From CAYFLR01 sp964343805 (GTDB lineage: Bacteria; Bdellovibrionota_B; Oligoflexia; CAYFLR01): a stretch of 64,000 nucleotides of DNA. Made by a program: the position numbers and the translations under genes. The stretch lies in NCBI GenBank assembly GCA_964343805.1, contig CAYFLR010000002.1:62001-126000 (forward strand). The letters run 5' to 3'. Numbering within the stretch: the stretch's first letter is position 1; every line of letters starts with the position of its first letter. Under the pieces are notes generated by a model that was not told the origin of the DNA, did not search any database, and was given only the letters and a program-made list of their open reading frames with translations. Below are positions 26,508-35,901 of this stretch, one piece after another.

Positions 26508-27175
26508 TGAACTATGCTCTGGGTAAACTCATACTTCAATACTGTTTTTATGATTGTTTTAATAAAGAGACGGTCAAGTCTATGAACTACCAATCTCTTT
26601 CTGCCATTGATGGGGTTGAGTTTATCGGCAAAGTAGAAGGGCTTTTTAAGCTCTATTCTCCAGAGGTAAACTTAGGCCAAATGAATATCATGACCAGTCA
26701 TGATACTCCGAGAATATTGAATTTAGCAAGTAAGGATACGGATAGCGTGAAGCAAGCTTTGTTTCTCATGTTTTGTCTTCCCGGTGCTCCTACTATTTAT
26801 TATGGAGATGAAGTGGGAGTTACAGGTGACCATGATCCAGACTGCCGCAAAGGATTTCCATGGAATAAAGAGGATTGGAATAAAGATCTATATCATTTTA
26901 ATCAGGACATCATTGCTCTTCGTAAGAAAGAGCCCGCATTACAAAAAGGGGAGTTTAAAACAGTGCAAGTAGAGGGCGACCTGCTTCATTTTGAACGCAA
27001 CTATGCTGGAGAAACTTTGCATATTATTCTCAATCGATCCAAAGGTCCTTTTGATTACAAAACTGAACAAGGGACTAAATCCTGCCAGGTCCTTTATAAG
27101 TATGGTGTTGATAAATCTAATAATTCCTTTGATATGCAGCCAAAATCTATGATTTGCATCAAGCTGCTCTCTTGA
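26504..27175 (+). CDS. GH13 alpha-amylase-family enzyme, C-terminal part (shifted frame)
   Basis: Second half of the GH13 gene. The frame begins GVMNYALG, the stretch that in family members follows region III by about 15-20 residues. Region IV, NIMTSHDTPRIL, supplies the transition-state-stabilising Asp, then PGAPTIYYGDEVG, and a C-terminal beta domain to 27175. Between AYIV and GVMNY an estimated ~20 codons plus a non-multiple of three are missing, so the catalytic Glu is lost. The flanks share a short TGGAG-type sequence, consistent with a deletion or assembly collapse at a microhomology. As written, the gene cannot make an active enzyme. Confidence 0.8.
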   Translation: MMNYALGKLILQYCFYDCFNKETVKSMNYQSLSAIDGVEFIGKVEGLFKLYSPEVNLGQMNIMTSHDTPRILNLASKDTDSVKQALFLMFCLPGAPTIYYGDEVGVTGDHDPDCRKGFPWNKEDWNKDLYHFNQDIIALRKKEPALQKGEFKTVQVEGDLLHFERNYAGETLHIILNRSKGPFDYKTEQGTKSCQVLYKYGVDKSNNSFDMQPKSMICIKLLS

Positions 27176-27281
27176 AATTTTGTAAAATGCTAAAATATAT
27201 TTACAAAAAAATAAAATAATAGTATAAGTTGGGTTAATTTCGTCTAGATGGCGAGGTATCGTTTATTCTATCGGAGTCATT

Positions 27282-28622
27282 ATGAAACTTAACTCAGCTT
27301 TTCTATTATTTATTTTACTTTCCACTTCGATTTTTGCTGATAATGGCAAATTGCAACTGGGATTTGTCAACCTCACTCACCTCAGTGAAGGAGAAAATTT
27401 ATGGCTTTCTAACCATAAAGAAGCGGGAACCATTGAAGACCAGGCAGGAGTCTATGTGGTGGTTTTCCCAGATGATACAACCCCTCTTATGGGAGAGGAA
27501 GCGGATCAATTCTTTTTAGCTGGAAATGTCAATTTCATTACTTTTTCTGGTCTTCCCAACAATTTGGTAGGTTCACTCAACTTAGGAAAAAGAATTGCAA
27601 AAACGAATAATGCCCCCGTATTGGCTGTCCACTCCGGATATGGAGACTTTGGTGTCTACACTCAAGGACCTAAGGCTTTTTTTGTGGAGAGATTATCCAA
27701 TAAAATAATGGGAGGAATGGGGGCTCCTATATTAGATAGTTTTCTCGAAGAAGCAGCCTTTTCTGATCCCAATTTATTGGATACCATCTATGCCAGTCTT
27801 CGTCAGCCGTATGTGGATGATGCCACGAACAAAGTGAATCAATTGCTTCTTAAATTAGATGGGGAAAAGATAAAAGAACTTAATATTGTTGCCTACTGTT
27901 TAGGTGCTTTTAAAGCTGCCAATTTGAGCTATTGGTTAGAGCAGGAGCAGCCCAAGCTACTTGCCAAAATGAACTTTTTCTCTATAGCTATCAGTGTATT
28001 TCCAAGTAAACTTTTTAATCTCTCATACCAACTGATGGGCAATAGAGATCAATTTGGACGAATCAATAGTACAAATCCTTTGGCTGCAGATATTCTGATC
28101 GGCAAAGATCATACTATTCGTGCAGATTTGGCCATCGGGTTGCCTATTCCTCCAGTTATAGAAATGAAAAGAATGGCTTCCTTACGCGATCAATTATTAA
28201 ACCCTCCCAAGGTTGAAACTTGGGATCTGCTGGAAATTAAGATAGAGATGGATAGGCTCATTACCCTCTATAGACAGGTGGATTCCTTCTTGCTGGAAGC
28301 AGCTAATATAGCGAATGGAGGACCTTCGGATACTATTCATATGATGAAATTAACCTGGGAAAAAAATATAATTTCATCTCGTATCATCGAACTTTTTCAA
28401 AGTCGTTTAGACCGTTTTACCGCACAACCAAATAGCTATCATGATTTCTTTTTAAAGATGCTAGTTCCTAGTGAGGATTACGTGGCAGCTTGGTATAATA
28501 AGCAAAGTGCCGCTGAAAATTTGGCAGCCAAGATTAAAGAAGTCAACGGCAAGAGAACATCCAATTCTGATCTTTTTGAATACCTCGCTTGGAAGAAACA
28601 GTTGGAAAAAAGTCTTAAATGA
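27282..28622 (+). CDS. Secreted protein of unknown function, possible alpha/beta-hydrolase fold
   Basis: 446-residue protein with a Sec signal peptide (MKLNSAFLLFILLSTSIFA). No family is recognised with confidence. The order of elements (a VLAVHSGYGDFG loop, then LNIVAYCLGAFKAANL, which looks like a nucleophile elbow with Cys in place of Ser) hints at an alpha/beta-hydrolase core in the first ~220 residues, followed by a long helical region (~300-446). ATG 27282 has a GGAG site nearby. It lies 47 bases before the sigma-54 activator gene and after the GH13 gene by 106 bases. Confidence 0.5.
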   Translation: MKLNSAFLLFILLSTSIFADNGKLQLGFVNLTHLSEGENLWLSNHKEAGTIEDQAGVYVVVFPDDTTPLMGEEADQFFLAGNVNFITFSGLPNNLVGSLNLGKRIAKTNNAPVLAVHSGYGDFGVYTQGPKAFFVERLSNKIMGGMGAPILDSFLEEAAFSDPNLLDTIYASLRQPYVDDATNKVNQLLLKLDGEKIKELNIVAYCLGAFKAANLSYWLEQEQPKLLAKMNFFSIAISVFPSKLFNLSYQLMGNRDQFGRINSTNPLAADILIGKDHTIRADLAIGLPIPPVIEMKRMASLRDQLLNPPKVETWDLLEIKIEMDRLITLYRQVDSFLLEAANIANGGPSDTIHMMKLTWEKNIISSRIIELFQSRLDRFTAQPNSYHDFFLKMLVPSEDYVAAWYNKQSAAENLAAKIKEVNGKRTSNSDLFEYLAWKKQLEKSLK

Positions 28623-28669
28623 AATTTAAAAGGGCACTTTATTATTGGCCATGTTAAAATAGATGGATA

Positions 28670-30013
28670 ATGAAGAAAATATCCATCATTGATGATAATA
28701 CCTCCAGTTGCTTTACACTAGAGCAGGCTCTCAAAGACGATAATATATCTATCAAGTCAGCTCATAATGGAGCAGATGGTCTCAAGCTCGTTCAGAGTGA
28801 GAACCCCAATTTAGTTCTTTTGGATTTGAATTTACCTGATTGTATTGGTATTGATTTAATTCCCCATATTCGATCTATGGCTCCTGAGGCGGTTATTTTT
28901 ATGATCAGTGCCTCCACTCAACCTCAAGAAGTAGTTAAAGCCATTCAACAGGGAGCCTCTGATTATATTGTTAAACCTTTTGAAATTGATATTTTAAAAA
29001 GTAAGGTAGATTCAGTCTGGGATATTTTAGAGCGGAAAGAAAAAGTCACTCGGGTTGTTAATCATAAAGAAGAAACTGCAATTGTGGGCAATAGCTCACA
29101 AACCAAGAAATTACTGCAAGAGATTTATTTATTTGCAGATTGTGATTCTAATGTGCTGATTCAAGGGGAAAGTGGGACCGGTAAGAATTTAGTTGCCAGT
29201 TGTATTCATGAAAAAAGTTTGCGTCATCCCTTTCCATTTATAACTATAAATTGTGCCTCCATACCTGAAAGTCTTTTGGAGAGTGAACTCTTTGGATATG
29301 AGAAAGGAGCTTTTACAGGGGCGACTGATACCAAAGAGGGAAAGTTTGAAGTGGCGGAGAAGGGGACTATCTTCTTAGATGAAATAAGTGAAATTCCTTT
29401 AAATATGCAAGCCAAGTTACTTAGAGTGATACAGGGAAAGGAATTTGAAAGATTAGGAGGGTTGCGCACTAAAAAGCTGGATATTCGTATAATTGCTGCA
29501 ACCAATAAAGATCTGGAAAGTGAAGTTTATAAAAAGAACTTTAGAGAAGATCTCTTTTATAGGTTAAATGTGTTACCCCTTTTCATAAGGCCTTTACGGG
29601 AGAGAAGAAGTGATATTCCGGCACTGGTGGATTATTATTTTAATTATTACTGTAATAAAATGAATAAAAAAATAGAATCGCCACATAAAGAAGTTGTTGA
29701 GTACCTATCAACATTAGAATACCCGGGCAATATTAGACAACTCCAATTTATGATCGAAAGAGCCATTGTGATGTGTGCCAATGGTGGGCTCACTATTGCT
29801 GATTTCTCAAGTTCATTAAAGAACACACCCTCCCCTAACCAAACCGATTCAGAAGATGTCAGTCTGGGTGAAATAGAGTATCAACGTTTGATATCAGCTC
29901 TTCAGAAGTTTGGGGGGAATATATCCAAAATTGCTAAGTACCTTGATATCAGCCGAGGAACCGTATATAGCCGTTTGAAAAAGTATGGCATTGATATCAA
30001 GCGGCAACGTTAA
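28670..30013 (+). CDS. NtrC-family sigma-54-dependent response regulator
   Basis: 447-residue activator: receiver (~1-120, phospho-Asp52 in VLLDLNLPD), AAA+ domain (~140-370) with Walker A GESGTGKN (166-173), the sigma-54-contacting loop GAFTGA (213-218) and Walker B FLDE, and a C-terminal Fis-type HTH (GGNISKIAKYLDISRGTVYSRLKKYGI). It should open sigma-54 promoters in response to a kinase, perhaps one of those encoded in the island just to the right. It converges with the response regulator gene at 30023, 9 bases between the stops. I found no convincing GG-N10-GC promoter in the neighbouring gaps. Confidence 0.95.
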   Translation: MKKISIIDDNTSSCFTLEQALKDDNISIKSAHNGADGLKLVQSENPNLVLLDLNLPDCIGIDLIPHIRSMAPEAVIFMISASTQPQEVVKAIQQGASDYIVKPFEIDILKSKVDSVWDILERKEKVTRVVNHKEETAIVGNSSQTKKLLQEIYLFADCDSNVLIQGESGTGKNLVASCIHEKSLRHPFPFITINCASIPESLLESELFGYEKGAFTGATDTKEGKFEVAEKGTIFLDEISEIPLNMQAKLLRVIQGKEFERLGGLRTKKLDIRIIAATNKDLESEVYKKNFREDLFYRLNVLPLFIRPLRERRSDIPALVDYYFNYYCNKMNKKIESPHKEVVEYLSTLEYPGNIRQLQFMIERAIVMCANGGLTIADFSSSLKNTPSPNQTDSEDVSLGEIEYQRLISALQKFGGNISKIAKYLDISRGTVYSRLKKYGIDIKRQR

Positions 30014-30022
30014 AAAGAGTCT

Positions 30023-30478
30023 CTAAGAGGCAAGTGGTTTGTCTTCCAATACGAGCGAATAGTAAATATGTTTTATGAGAGCTTCGGATGTAAATGGCTT
30101 GGGAATGAAATGAGTTGCACCGGAGTAAACAATTTCTTTTATCAGTCCAGTATCTTTGGTTGCACTCACTAAAATGATAGGCGTCTCCGCATATCGCTCT
30201 ATTTTTCTGATTTTCTTAACCGCCTGACTGGTGTCCATTAAAGGCATCATAATATCCATCAGGATAAAATCACAATCGGGGAGTTGGCTCGGGTCGAAAA
30301 GTCGATCATCAGTATCCATTACGATGTGTGAATCTATCTTATAAAAATGGAGAATTTCAGATAGCATATAAGCCCAATCATCATTGTCTTCTATTATGAT
30401 CCCTTTTAATTTAAATTCTTTTTTTATAGGAGTCACATAAAGATTAACTATTTGATCGATTGATAGGTTTTCTATCAT
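30023..30478 (-). CDS. Single-domain response regulator
   Basis: 151-residue protein that is essentially one receiver domain (~24-140): acidic pair EDND, phospho-Asp75 in FILMDIMMPLMD, switch Ser/Thr in LVSAT, Lys in FIPKPF. With no output domain, it should act by protein contact or as a phosphate intermediate. ATG 30478 has GGGAGAG at 5 bases and overlaps the end of the preceding regulator gene by 35 bases, so the two are co-translated. It is the last gene of the minus-strand signalling operon. Confidence 0.88.
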   Translation of the reverse strand: MIENLSIDQIVNLYVTPIKKEFKLKGIIIEDNDDWAYMLSEILHFYKIDSHIVMDTDDRLFDPSQLPDCDFILMDIMMPLMDTSQAVKKIRKIERYAETPIILVSATKDTGLIKEIVYSGATHFIPKPFTSEALIKHIYYSLVLEDKPLAS

Positions 30479-31079
30479 TGTTTCTCTCCCTTTTAAATTT
30501 TTTATTCAAGCTTGATGGGTTATCGAACAAACAATAACCCGTTAATTGTTTACGCTCGAGCTCTCTGCGAATAAAATGGAGGGTTTTGCCGGTTCGATTC
30601 ATCCACACAAAGAGTTTATCTAGATCAAAGTAGTAGGATTTGAATAGATTATAGACATAGCCGGCCTCTTGATAGTTCTCATTAGACTGGGTTAAGTTCT
30701 CACATTGCACATATTGTTGCATGATATTTTGCAACTTTGCTAAAGAAACAGGTTTAGTAAGAAAATCGATCACTCCCAGTTTCATGGCTTCTTCCGAGAG
30801 GGTGAGACTTATATCTGCAGAAATGAGGATCACCTTAGCAAAAATTCCTTGATCTCTTAAAGAACGAACGAATTGAATTCCGTTTATCCGTGGGAGATGA
30901 ACATCACATAATAGCAAATCATATTTATGTTCTGTTAGAATTGAGTAAGCTAAGAAGGGATTTTGAGCTATGTCTACATGACAGTGACTGGATAAACCTA
31001 AATGAAGCAGGCTTAAAAGATCTACGTCATCATCAATTATAAGACATCTGGGCTTATTTTTTTGATTGTTTTCGGTCAT
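30444..31079 (-). CDS. Response regulator with short C-terminal extension
   Basis: 211-residue protein: receiver domain (~10-125) with acidic cluster IDDD, phospho-Asp59 (LLLCDVHLPRING) and Lys in FLTKPV, then ~85 residues with aromatic-rich helices and a very basic tail (KKFKRERNNDRKP) that may bind nucleic acid or a partner. I do not recognise the extension. The open frame reaches 31328, but ATG 31079 with GGGGGGA just upstream is the better start; the extra N-terminus looks random. It is separated from the kinase gene at 31446 by 366 bases with repeated motifs and probably has its own promoter. Confidence 0.85.
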   Translation of the reverse strand: MTENNQKNKPRCLIIDDDVDLLSLLHLGLSSHCHVDIAQNPFLAYSILTEHKYDLLLCDVHLPRINGIQFVRSLRDQGIFAKVILISADISLTLSEEAMKLGVIDFLTKPVSLAKLQNIMQQYVQCENLTQSNENYQEAGYVYNLFKSYYFDLDKLFVWMNRTGKTLHFIRRELERKQLTGYCLFDNPSSLNKKFKRERNNDRKPINRSNS

Positions 31080-31445
31080 ATTTCCCCCCTGATTGAAGAA
31101 AAGTTTTGAATAAAATAAGTTAAATAAAACATATCTTTCAAAGGCAACCATCAGCCAATCTTTTGCAAGATCCAATCTCTGGCTATAAGAAAGACTTCTA
31201 AACCAATGGGGGGAAAGAAGGTCAACATATTTAAATTGTATTTTTTTAATTATGCAATTGTTTGACCAAACTAATAACATGTTGAAATTACATATTATAA
31301 TAAAAAGAGCTTTAGGATAGTTGTTCAATTGTGTTCAATTGTGTGCACAGGGGTGGATATTCTGTAACTATTTAAAATGTAGGTAAAAATTTAAGTCTAC
31401 CGTGAATTGTTGTTAATAGTGTTCAATTTTGTAAGATTCAAAAGT
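31080..31445. other. 366-base spacer with tandem TGTTCAATTG repeats
   Basis: No gene is seen. Two adjacent 10-base copies of TGTTCAATTG (31322-31341) are followed by the palindrome TGTGCACA (31342-31349), and a third TGTTCAATT copy lies at 31420-31428. A 10-base period equals one helical turn, so this could be an operator for the regulator genes transcribed leftward from 31079. Otherwise AT-rich. Confidence 0.4.
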
Positions 31446-33479
31446 TCATGAACAATTCAAATAACTGTGAATCGTACTGGTCAAAATTTCTTGGCTAATG
31501 GGTTTGAGTAAAAATTCATCACAGCCAGCCTCAAGGGCCCGTTTCTTATCATGATCTAAAGCATGGGCTGTTAAGGCAATAATTATGGAAGGTTTTCTAT
31601 CGTTTGACTTTTCCCATTCTCTGATCTTTTGAGTGGCTAGATATCCGTCCATGGTGGGCATCTGAATATCCATTAAGATCATATCGTAGGGTTTATCTTT
31701 GTATCTAGTAAAGCACTCATCTCCATCGCATGAGATATCAAGAGCCACATTTAGTTTTTCAAGGTAAGCCTGCACAATGATTTGGTTCTCAAAGGAATCT
31801 TCTGCTAGCAAAATACTCGGCTGTTTATCACTTTTCTTGCTATTCTTAGATGAGGTCACCTCGCTTGGACTTTGCAATTGGTTAGTGGAAGTAAATTCAG
31901 CTTGTGGATTCTGATTATTTGGCAGTGAAAAGTGGAATTTACTACCCTTCCCCGGCGAGCTTTCCAACCAAATTTTACCGTCCATTACTTGAACAAGTCG
32001 CTGGCAAAGGGCTAAACCCAAGCCTGTTCCCTGCGCAGAGCGAGTTATTGAAGAGTCCACTTGAGTAAATGGATTGAAGACCATGTCTAATTTTTCGGGT
32101 GGAATTCCTATACCAGTGTCAATCACTGAAAATTGAATCCCGTTTGTTTCTGAATGACTGACGTGGATTTGGATTGATCCTTCTACTGTAAACTTGATGG
32201 CATTTCCTATGAGATTGAGAAGCACATGTCTAATTCTTTTGGCATCTCCGATGGGATTTTCAGGAACAGCATTATCAATAATATATGAAAGAGAAAGGTC
32301 CTTATCTGAAGCAGAAAGCTGGTGGACTTTTAGAGCTTCATCTAAGAGGGTTGGTAGGTGATAAGGCTTCAACGTTCCTTTTATTCGCTTTGACTCCAAT
32401 TGAGAAAGATCGAGAACATCATTTAAAAGGGCCAATAAATTTTCACTGGCGTTCATCAAGATATCCAAATATTTTATCTGATTATCATCCATCGAAGAGG
32501 CTTTCAATAATTGCCCCATTCCCATAATGGCATTCATAGGCGTACGGATTTCATGGCTCATGATAGCCAAAAATTCACTCTTAGTTTTACTGGCAAGTTT
32601 GGCTGTTTCCAGTGCATGTTGTTTTTCTATTTCTAAGATCCTTTTTTGGGTAATATCATAACCAATGGCCAACAAACCAATCACATTACCCTCTCCATCT
32701 TTCAAGGTTTTGTCATACCACTCAATATCAATAGATTGACCATTTTTCTTACAGATAGGATTTATATTTCCGCTGGTTTGAATATCATTAACCGCCTGTT
32801 TGAAAACTTGACGAACTTTTTCATGGTCTTGATCTTGGAGAAAAGTAGAAAACCAATCTTTGCCTTCAATTTCTTCTCGTGAATAGCCTGTTAATTCTTC
32901 CAGGAAAGGATTGACTCTAACTATTTTGCCTTCCACATCCAGAACTAAAATGATGGTCTGAGCTGTATTAACTAAACTGGTAGCAAAGTCTCTCTCTTTT
33001 TGCAGGACCAGTTCTGCTTTTCTTCTTTCCGAAAGATCACGTCCAATGGAAATTAGGAGGTTATCTTCAGATGATGGGACTTTGGCAACAGAATATTCAA
33101 AGGGGATTCGATTTCCATTTTTACAGATCAAGGAAATCTTCACTACCGCCTTTCCTTTAGTTGATACATCTTCTAGAGCTTTAGCTGCCAGCTTCAGGTC
33201 CTCAGGTGAATAATAGGATTCGGGAGCTTTTAGATTGGCAATCTCCTCATCATTATAACCACTCTGTTCCCGAAAAAGACTGTTCCATTTAATCGCTTTT
33301 CCGGTTTCTGCATTAAACAGAAAATAGGTGTCATTCATGGCTTCTATGGTTGAGGAGGTGAGGTAATCTTCAGCAAACTGACTCTCCCTATCTTTTTTAT
33401 TGTTTTCCCTCAAAACTTTAACTTGATAAAGGATAACTCCAATTAAAAATAAAATGAGCAGAGAAAGTAAGTAGATCAA
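31446..33479 (-). CDS. Membrane-anchored hybrid histidine kinase: PAS-PAS-HisKA-HATPase-REC
   Basis: 677-residue kinase. One N-terminal membrane helix (~2-20), PAS domains at ~42-155 and ~165-285 (each ending in a PAC-like DLSERRKAE / DITQKRILE segment), HisKA with His309 (AIMSHEIRTPMN), HATPase (LNLIGNAIKF; GTGLGLAL) and a C-terminal receiver with phospho-Asp604 (MILMDIQMPTMDG). It would pass phosphate through its own receiver to an HPt protein such as the one encoded at 39177. Ten bases separate it from the upstream hybrid kinase gene, so it belongs to the minus-strand operon. The ligand of the PAS domains is unknown. Confidence 0.93.
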   Translation of the reverse strand: MIYLLSLLILFLIGVILYQVKVLRENNKKDRESQFAEDYLTSSTIEAMNDTYFLFNAETGKAIKWNSLFREQSGYNDEEIANLKAPESYYSPEDLKLAAKALEDVSTKGKAVVKISLICKNGNRIPFEYSVAKVPSSEDNLLISIGRDLSERRKAELVLQKERDFATSLVNTAQTIILVLDVEGKIVRVNPFLEELTGYSREEIEGKDWFSTFLQDQDHEKVRQVFKQAVNDIQTSGNINPICKKNGQSIDIEWYDKTLKDGEGNVIGLLAIGYDITQKRILEIEKQHALETAKLASKTKSEFLAIMSHEIRTPMNAIMGMGQLLKASSMDDNQIKYLDILMNASENLLALLNDVLDLSQLESKRIKGTLKPYHLPTLLDEALKVHQLSASDKDLSLSYIIDNAVPENPIGDAKRIRHVLLNLIGNAIKFTVEGSIQIHVSHSETNGIQFSVIDTGIGIPPEKLDMVFNPFTQVDSSITRSAQGTGLGLALCQRLVQVMDGKIWLESSPGKGSKFHFSLPNNQNPQAEFTSTNQLQSPSEVTSSKNSKKSDKQPSILLAEDSFENQIIVQAYLEKLNVALDISCDGDECFTRYKDKPYDMILMDIQMPTMDGYLATQKIREWEKSNDRKPSIIIALTAHALDHDKKRALEAGCDEFLLKPISQEILTSTIHSYLNCS

Positions 33480-33489
33480 AGTTGACTCC

Positions 33490-35448
33490 TTATTTATTCA
33501 ATTGGTAGACCTTTTTAAGAAAGTCCATGGTCACAAAAGGTTTTGAAAAAAAGGCATCAAACCCAGCATCAAGAGCTTTCTCTTTTGCTTTATTAAATAA
33601 GTGGGCTGTCAAGGCGATAGCTAGGGTCCTATGCTTGATGCTTCGATCTAAGTCTCTAATTATTTTTAAAACTTCAAATCCATCCATTTTAGGCATTTTT
33701 ATGTCCAGTAAAACCAGATCAAATGATTGGTCTTTCAGGAGGTTTACTGCATCTAAAGAAGAATCGCATAGTTTGAGGGAACGAGGAGAGTATTTACTTA
33801 ACAGAGCTTCAATGTAGCTTAAACTGTCCATATCATCATCGATCACTAGGATATTGAGTTGTTTAAAAACTTTTTTAACTTCCATGCTTAGATCTTTGTC
33901 TAATGACTCTTTTTTAGATTCATCCTCGGCTCTTTCATAGGGAAGCTTCAAAGTAAAACTACTTCCTTTATTGACTTCACTGGTTGTTATTATTTCTCCC
34001 TTCATAATTTTTACTAGCTTGCTACAAATGGAAAGACCGAGTCCACTCCCTTGAATCTTTTGATTCAGAGAAATTTCCGAGCGATAAAAGGGTTGGTATA
34101 TATTTGTAATTTCCTCTTTCGGTATTCCACATCCTGTATCCTCAACTGTTATAAAATAAAAATCCCCATCAGCTGCCAGCTCAAGTTTAATCTTTATATA
34201 GCCCTCTTTAGTGTGTTTGAAGGCATTCCCAATTAAATTATTGAGAAGTTGTTGTATCCGAGTAGGGTCTCCCCATAATAAACCATTGGGAAAGGAGTCT
34301 ATTTCCATTAGGAGATCAATGTTGAGTCCCTGATATTTGTCTTTAAATAGACTAAGGCTCTCATCGAGAATTTCTCGAACATCTATAGCTCTTATTTTTA
34401 AAAGGTTAATATTGGATTCAATTTCTGTAATTTCTAGTACATCTTGAATAAGTTCCAGTAGGACCTTTCCAGATTTATTTATAATGCTGGCAAACTTGAC
34501 CGTTTTTTCTTGCTCATTTTGCTCAATGAGCAGTTCTGAAAGTCCTAAAATAGAGTTCAAAGGGGTTCTTAGATCATGACTGATGGTGGAGAGAAATACT
34601 GATTTTGCTCGATTGGCGGTTCGAACCTCCTCTATTGATGCCTCTAACTTTTTATTCGTTTCTAAGAGTTTATCCTCATAACTTTTTCTTTCGGTTATAT
34701 CGAGGACCTCAGCAATTAAAGTAACTTCTCCTGTAAACAGGTCGCGTTTGGCTCTCACTTTAACCTCTCCCCACACCGCCTGTTTGTTTTTGGTAATGTA
34801 ACGCTTTTCAATGGTGAAACGTTCCATTTCTCCGTTAACGAGTTGTCTTATAAGAGTCATGGATTTTTGAATATCCTCAGACTGGGTAATAAAACGAATG
34901 TCCTTTCCTATTATTTCTTGTTTGTTATAACCTAGGAATTTTTGAAAAGCGGGATTGACATCACGAATAATGCCCTCAGCATCACATTGAATGAGTGAGA
35001 TATCAACCAGCTCAAAAAAGGTGTTGAGTTCCTTTTGACGAAGGCGAACGGCTTGCTCCTTTTTCCACCGATCAATACCAAAGTATATAGCTCGCTCCAG
35101 AATATCTGAAGAGAGTTTGTGTTTAGGAATATAGTCAATGGCTCCATACTGGATTAAATTCATCAGATAACTAGGGTCATCTAAGGCAGTTAATATTATG
35201 ATCGGCACCTGACTGAAATAAGTCTGTACTTTTTCCAAAGTCTCGTAGTATTCAGAATCAGGCAGGCATAAGTCCAGTAGGGCAAGGTCGAAATTATCAT
35301 TTTCTAGCTTATCGTCGAGAAAGCCTAAATTGGAATATATCTTGAGGGTGTAGCGGAACCATCTACAGTTATCCAGAGTGTCTTCTAATAGCTGTTGGTG
35401 GGTGGGGTCATCTTCAATCAATAAGATATTAAATGTTTTCTTTTTCAA
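33490..35448 (-). CDS. Soluble hybrid histidine kinase: REC-PAS-HisKA-HATPase-REC
   Basis: About 652 residues from the chosen start. An N-terminal receiver (FNILLIEDD; phospho-Asp in LALLDLCLPD) is followed by PAS (~135-255), HisKA (STISHDLRTPLN), HATPase (LNNLIGNAFKHT; GSGLGLSI) and a second receiver (VLLDIKMPKMDG). No membrane segment, so it is probably driven by phosphorylation of its own N-terminal receiver. The frame reaches ATG 35535, but that adds 29 residues unlike a receiver start and overlaps the upstream gene by 107 bases. TTG 35448 with GGGA upstream gives LKKKTFNILLIEDD directly; the true start remains open. Confidence 0.88.
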   Translation of the reverse strand: MKKKTFNILLIEDDPTHQQLLEDTLDNCRWFRYTLKIYSNLGFLDDKLENDNFDLALLDLCLPDSEYYETLEKVQTYFSQVPIIILTALDDPSYLMNLIQYGAIDYIPKHKLSSDILERAIYFGIDRWKKEQAVRLRQKELNTFFELVDISLIQCDAEGIIRDVNPAFQKFLGYNKQEIIGKDIRFITQSEDIQKSMTLIRQLVNGEMERFTIEKRYITKNKQAVWGEVKVRAKRDLFTGEVTLIAEVLDITERKSYEDKLLETNKKLEASIEEVRTANRAKSVFLSTISHDLRTPLNSILGLSELLIEQNEQEKTVKFASIINKSGKVLLELIQDVLEITEIESNINLLKIRAIDVREILDESLSLFKDKYQGLNIDLLMEIDSFPNGLLWGDPTRIQQLLNNLIGNAFKHTKEGYIKIKLELAADGDFYFITVEDTGCGIPKEEITNIYQPFYRSEISLNQKIQGSGLGLSICSKLVKIMKGEIITTSEVNKGSSFTLKLPYERAEDESKKESLDKDLSMEVKKVFKQLNILVIDDDMDSLSYIEALLSKYSPRSLKLCDSSLDAVNLLKDQSFDLVLLDIKMPKMDGFEVLKIIRDLDRSIKHRTLAIALTAHLFNKAKEKALDAGFDAFFSKPFVTMDFLKKVYQLNK

Positions 35449-35893
35449 GTTTGGTCCCGTGTTTAGGTTTATATTTAAGTTGAGTTTGCCAGAAATTACA
35501 TAAAATATTAATATTTTTTTGAAATATATCTGCATTCATGGGTTTAACACCATAACTATTAGCACCCAACATCAGGGCCATATTAACATCTTTATCAGCA
35601 TTGGAGGTGGTTAAAATGGAAATGGGAATCACTTTAAGGGAATCACTCTCTTTTAAAAACTTGAGAATTTCATGCCCATCGAATTGAGGAAGTTTTAGAT
35701 CCAAAAGAATCAAGTCTGGAAAATTCTCTTCTTTGTTTTCTAATTTAGCTAAATATTCCATGGCATCTTTACCGGTACTTAGAGTGTCGACTTGATGCTC
35801 CGCACTATGATTGGCAATATAAAATTGAATCAATTCAGATTGGGCTAAATCATCCTCAATCAGTAAAATATTAAGTAATGCTCTATCATTCAT
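35429..35893 (-). CDS. Rcp1-like single-domain response regulator
   Basis: 154-residue receiver with the longer alpha-helix spacing typical of regulators paired with bacteriophytochrome-type kinases: NILLIEDDLAQSEL, phospho-Asp in LILLDLKLPQFDGHE, TTSN as switch segment and Lys in GVKPMN. No output domain. It lies 8 bases behind the HAMP kinase gene, whose HisKA type (VYTVSHDLKSPL) is the one usually paired with such regulators, so cognate pairing is likely (inference). Its end overlaps the next kinase gene. Confidence 0.9.
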   Translation of the reverse strand: MNDRALLNILLIEDDLAQSELIQFYIANHSAEHQVDTLSTGKDAMEYLAKLENKEENFPDLILLDLKLPQFDGHEILKFLKESDSLKVIPISILTTSNADKDVNMALMLGANSYGVKPMNADIFQKNINILCNFWQTQLKYKPKHGTKLEKENI

Positions 35894-35901
35894 GCTTGTT
35901 C

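Noticed and set aside
31080..31328. N-terminal extension of the response regulator at 30444
   Set aside because: The extra ~83 residues look random; ATG 31079 has a strong ribosome site and the receiver starts right after it.
35449..35535. Longer start of the REC-PAS hybrid kinase
   Set aside because: It would overlap the preceding regulator by 107 bases and adds residues unlike a receiver start; kept only as an alternative.
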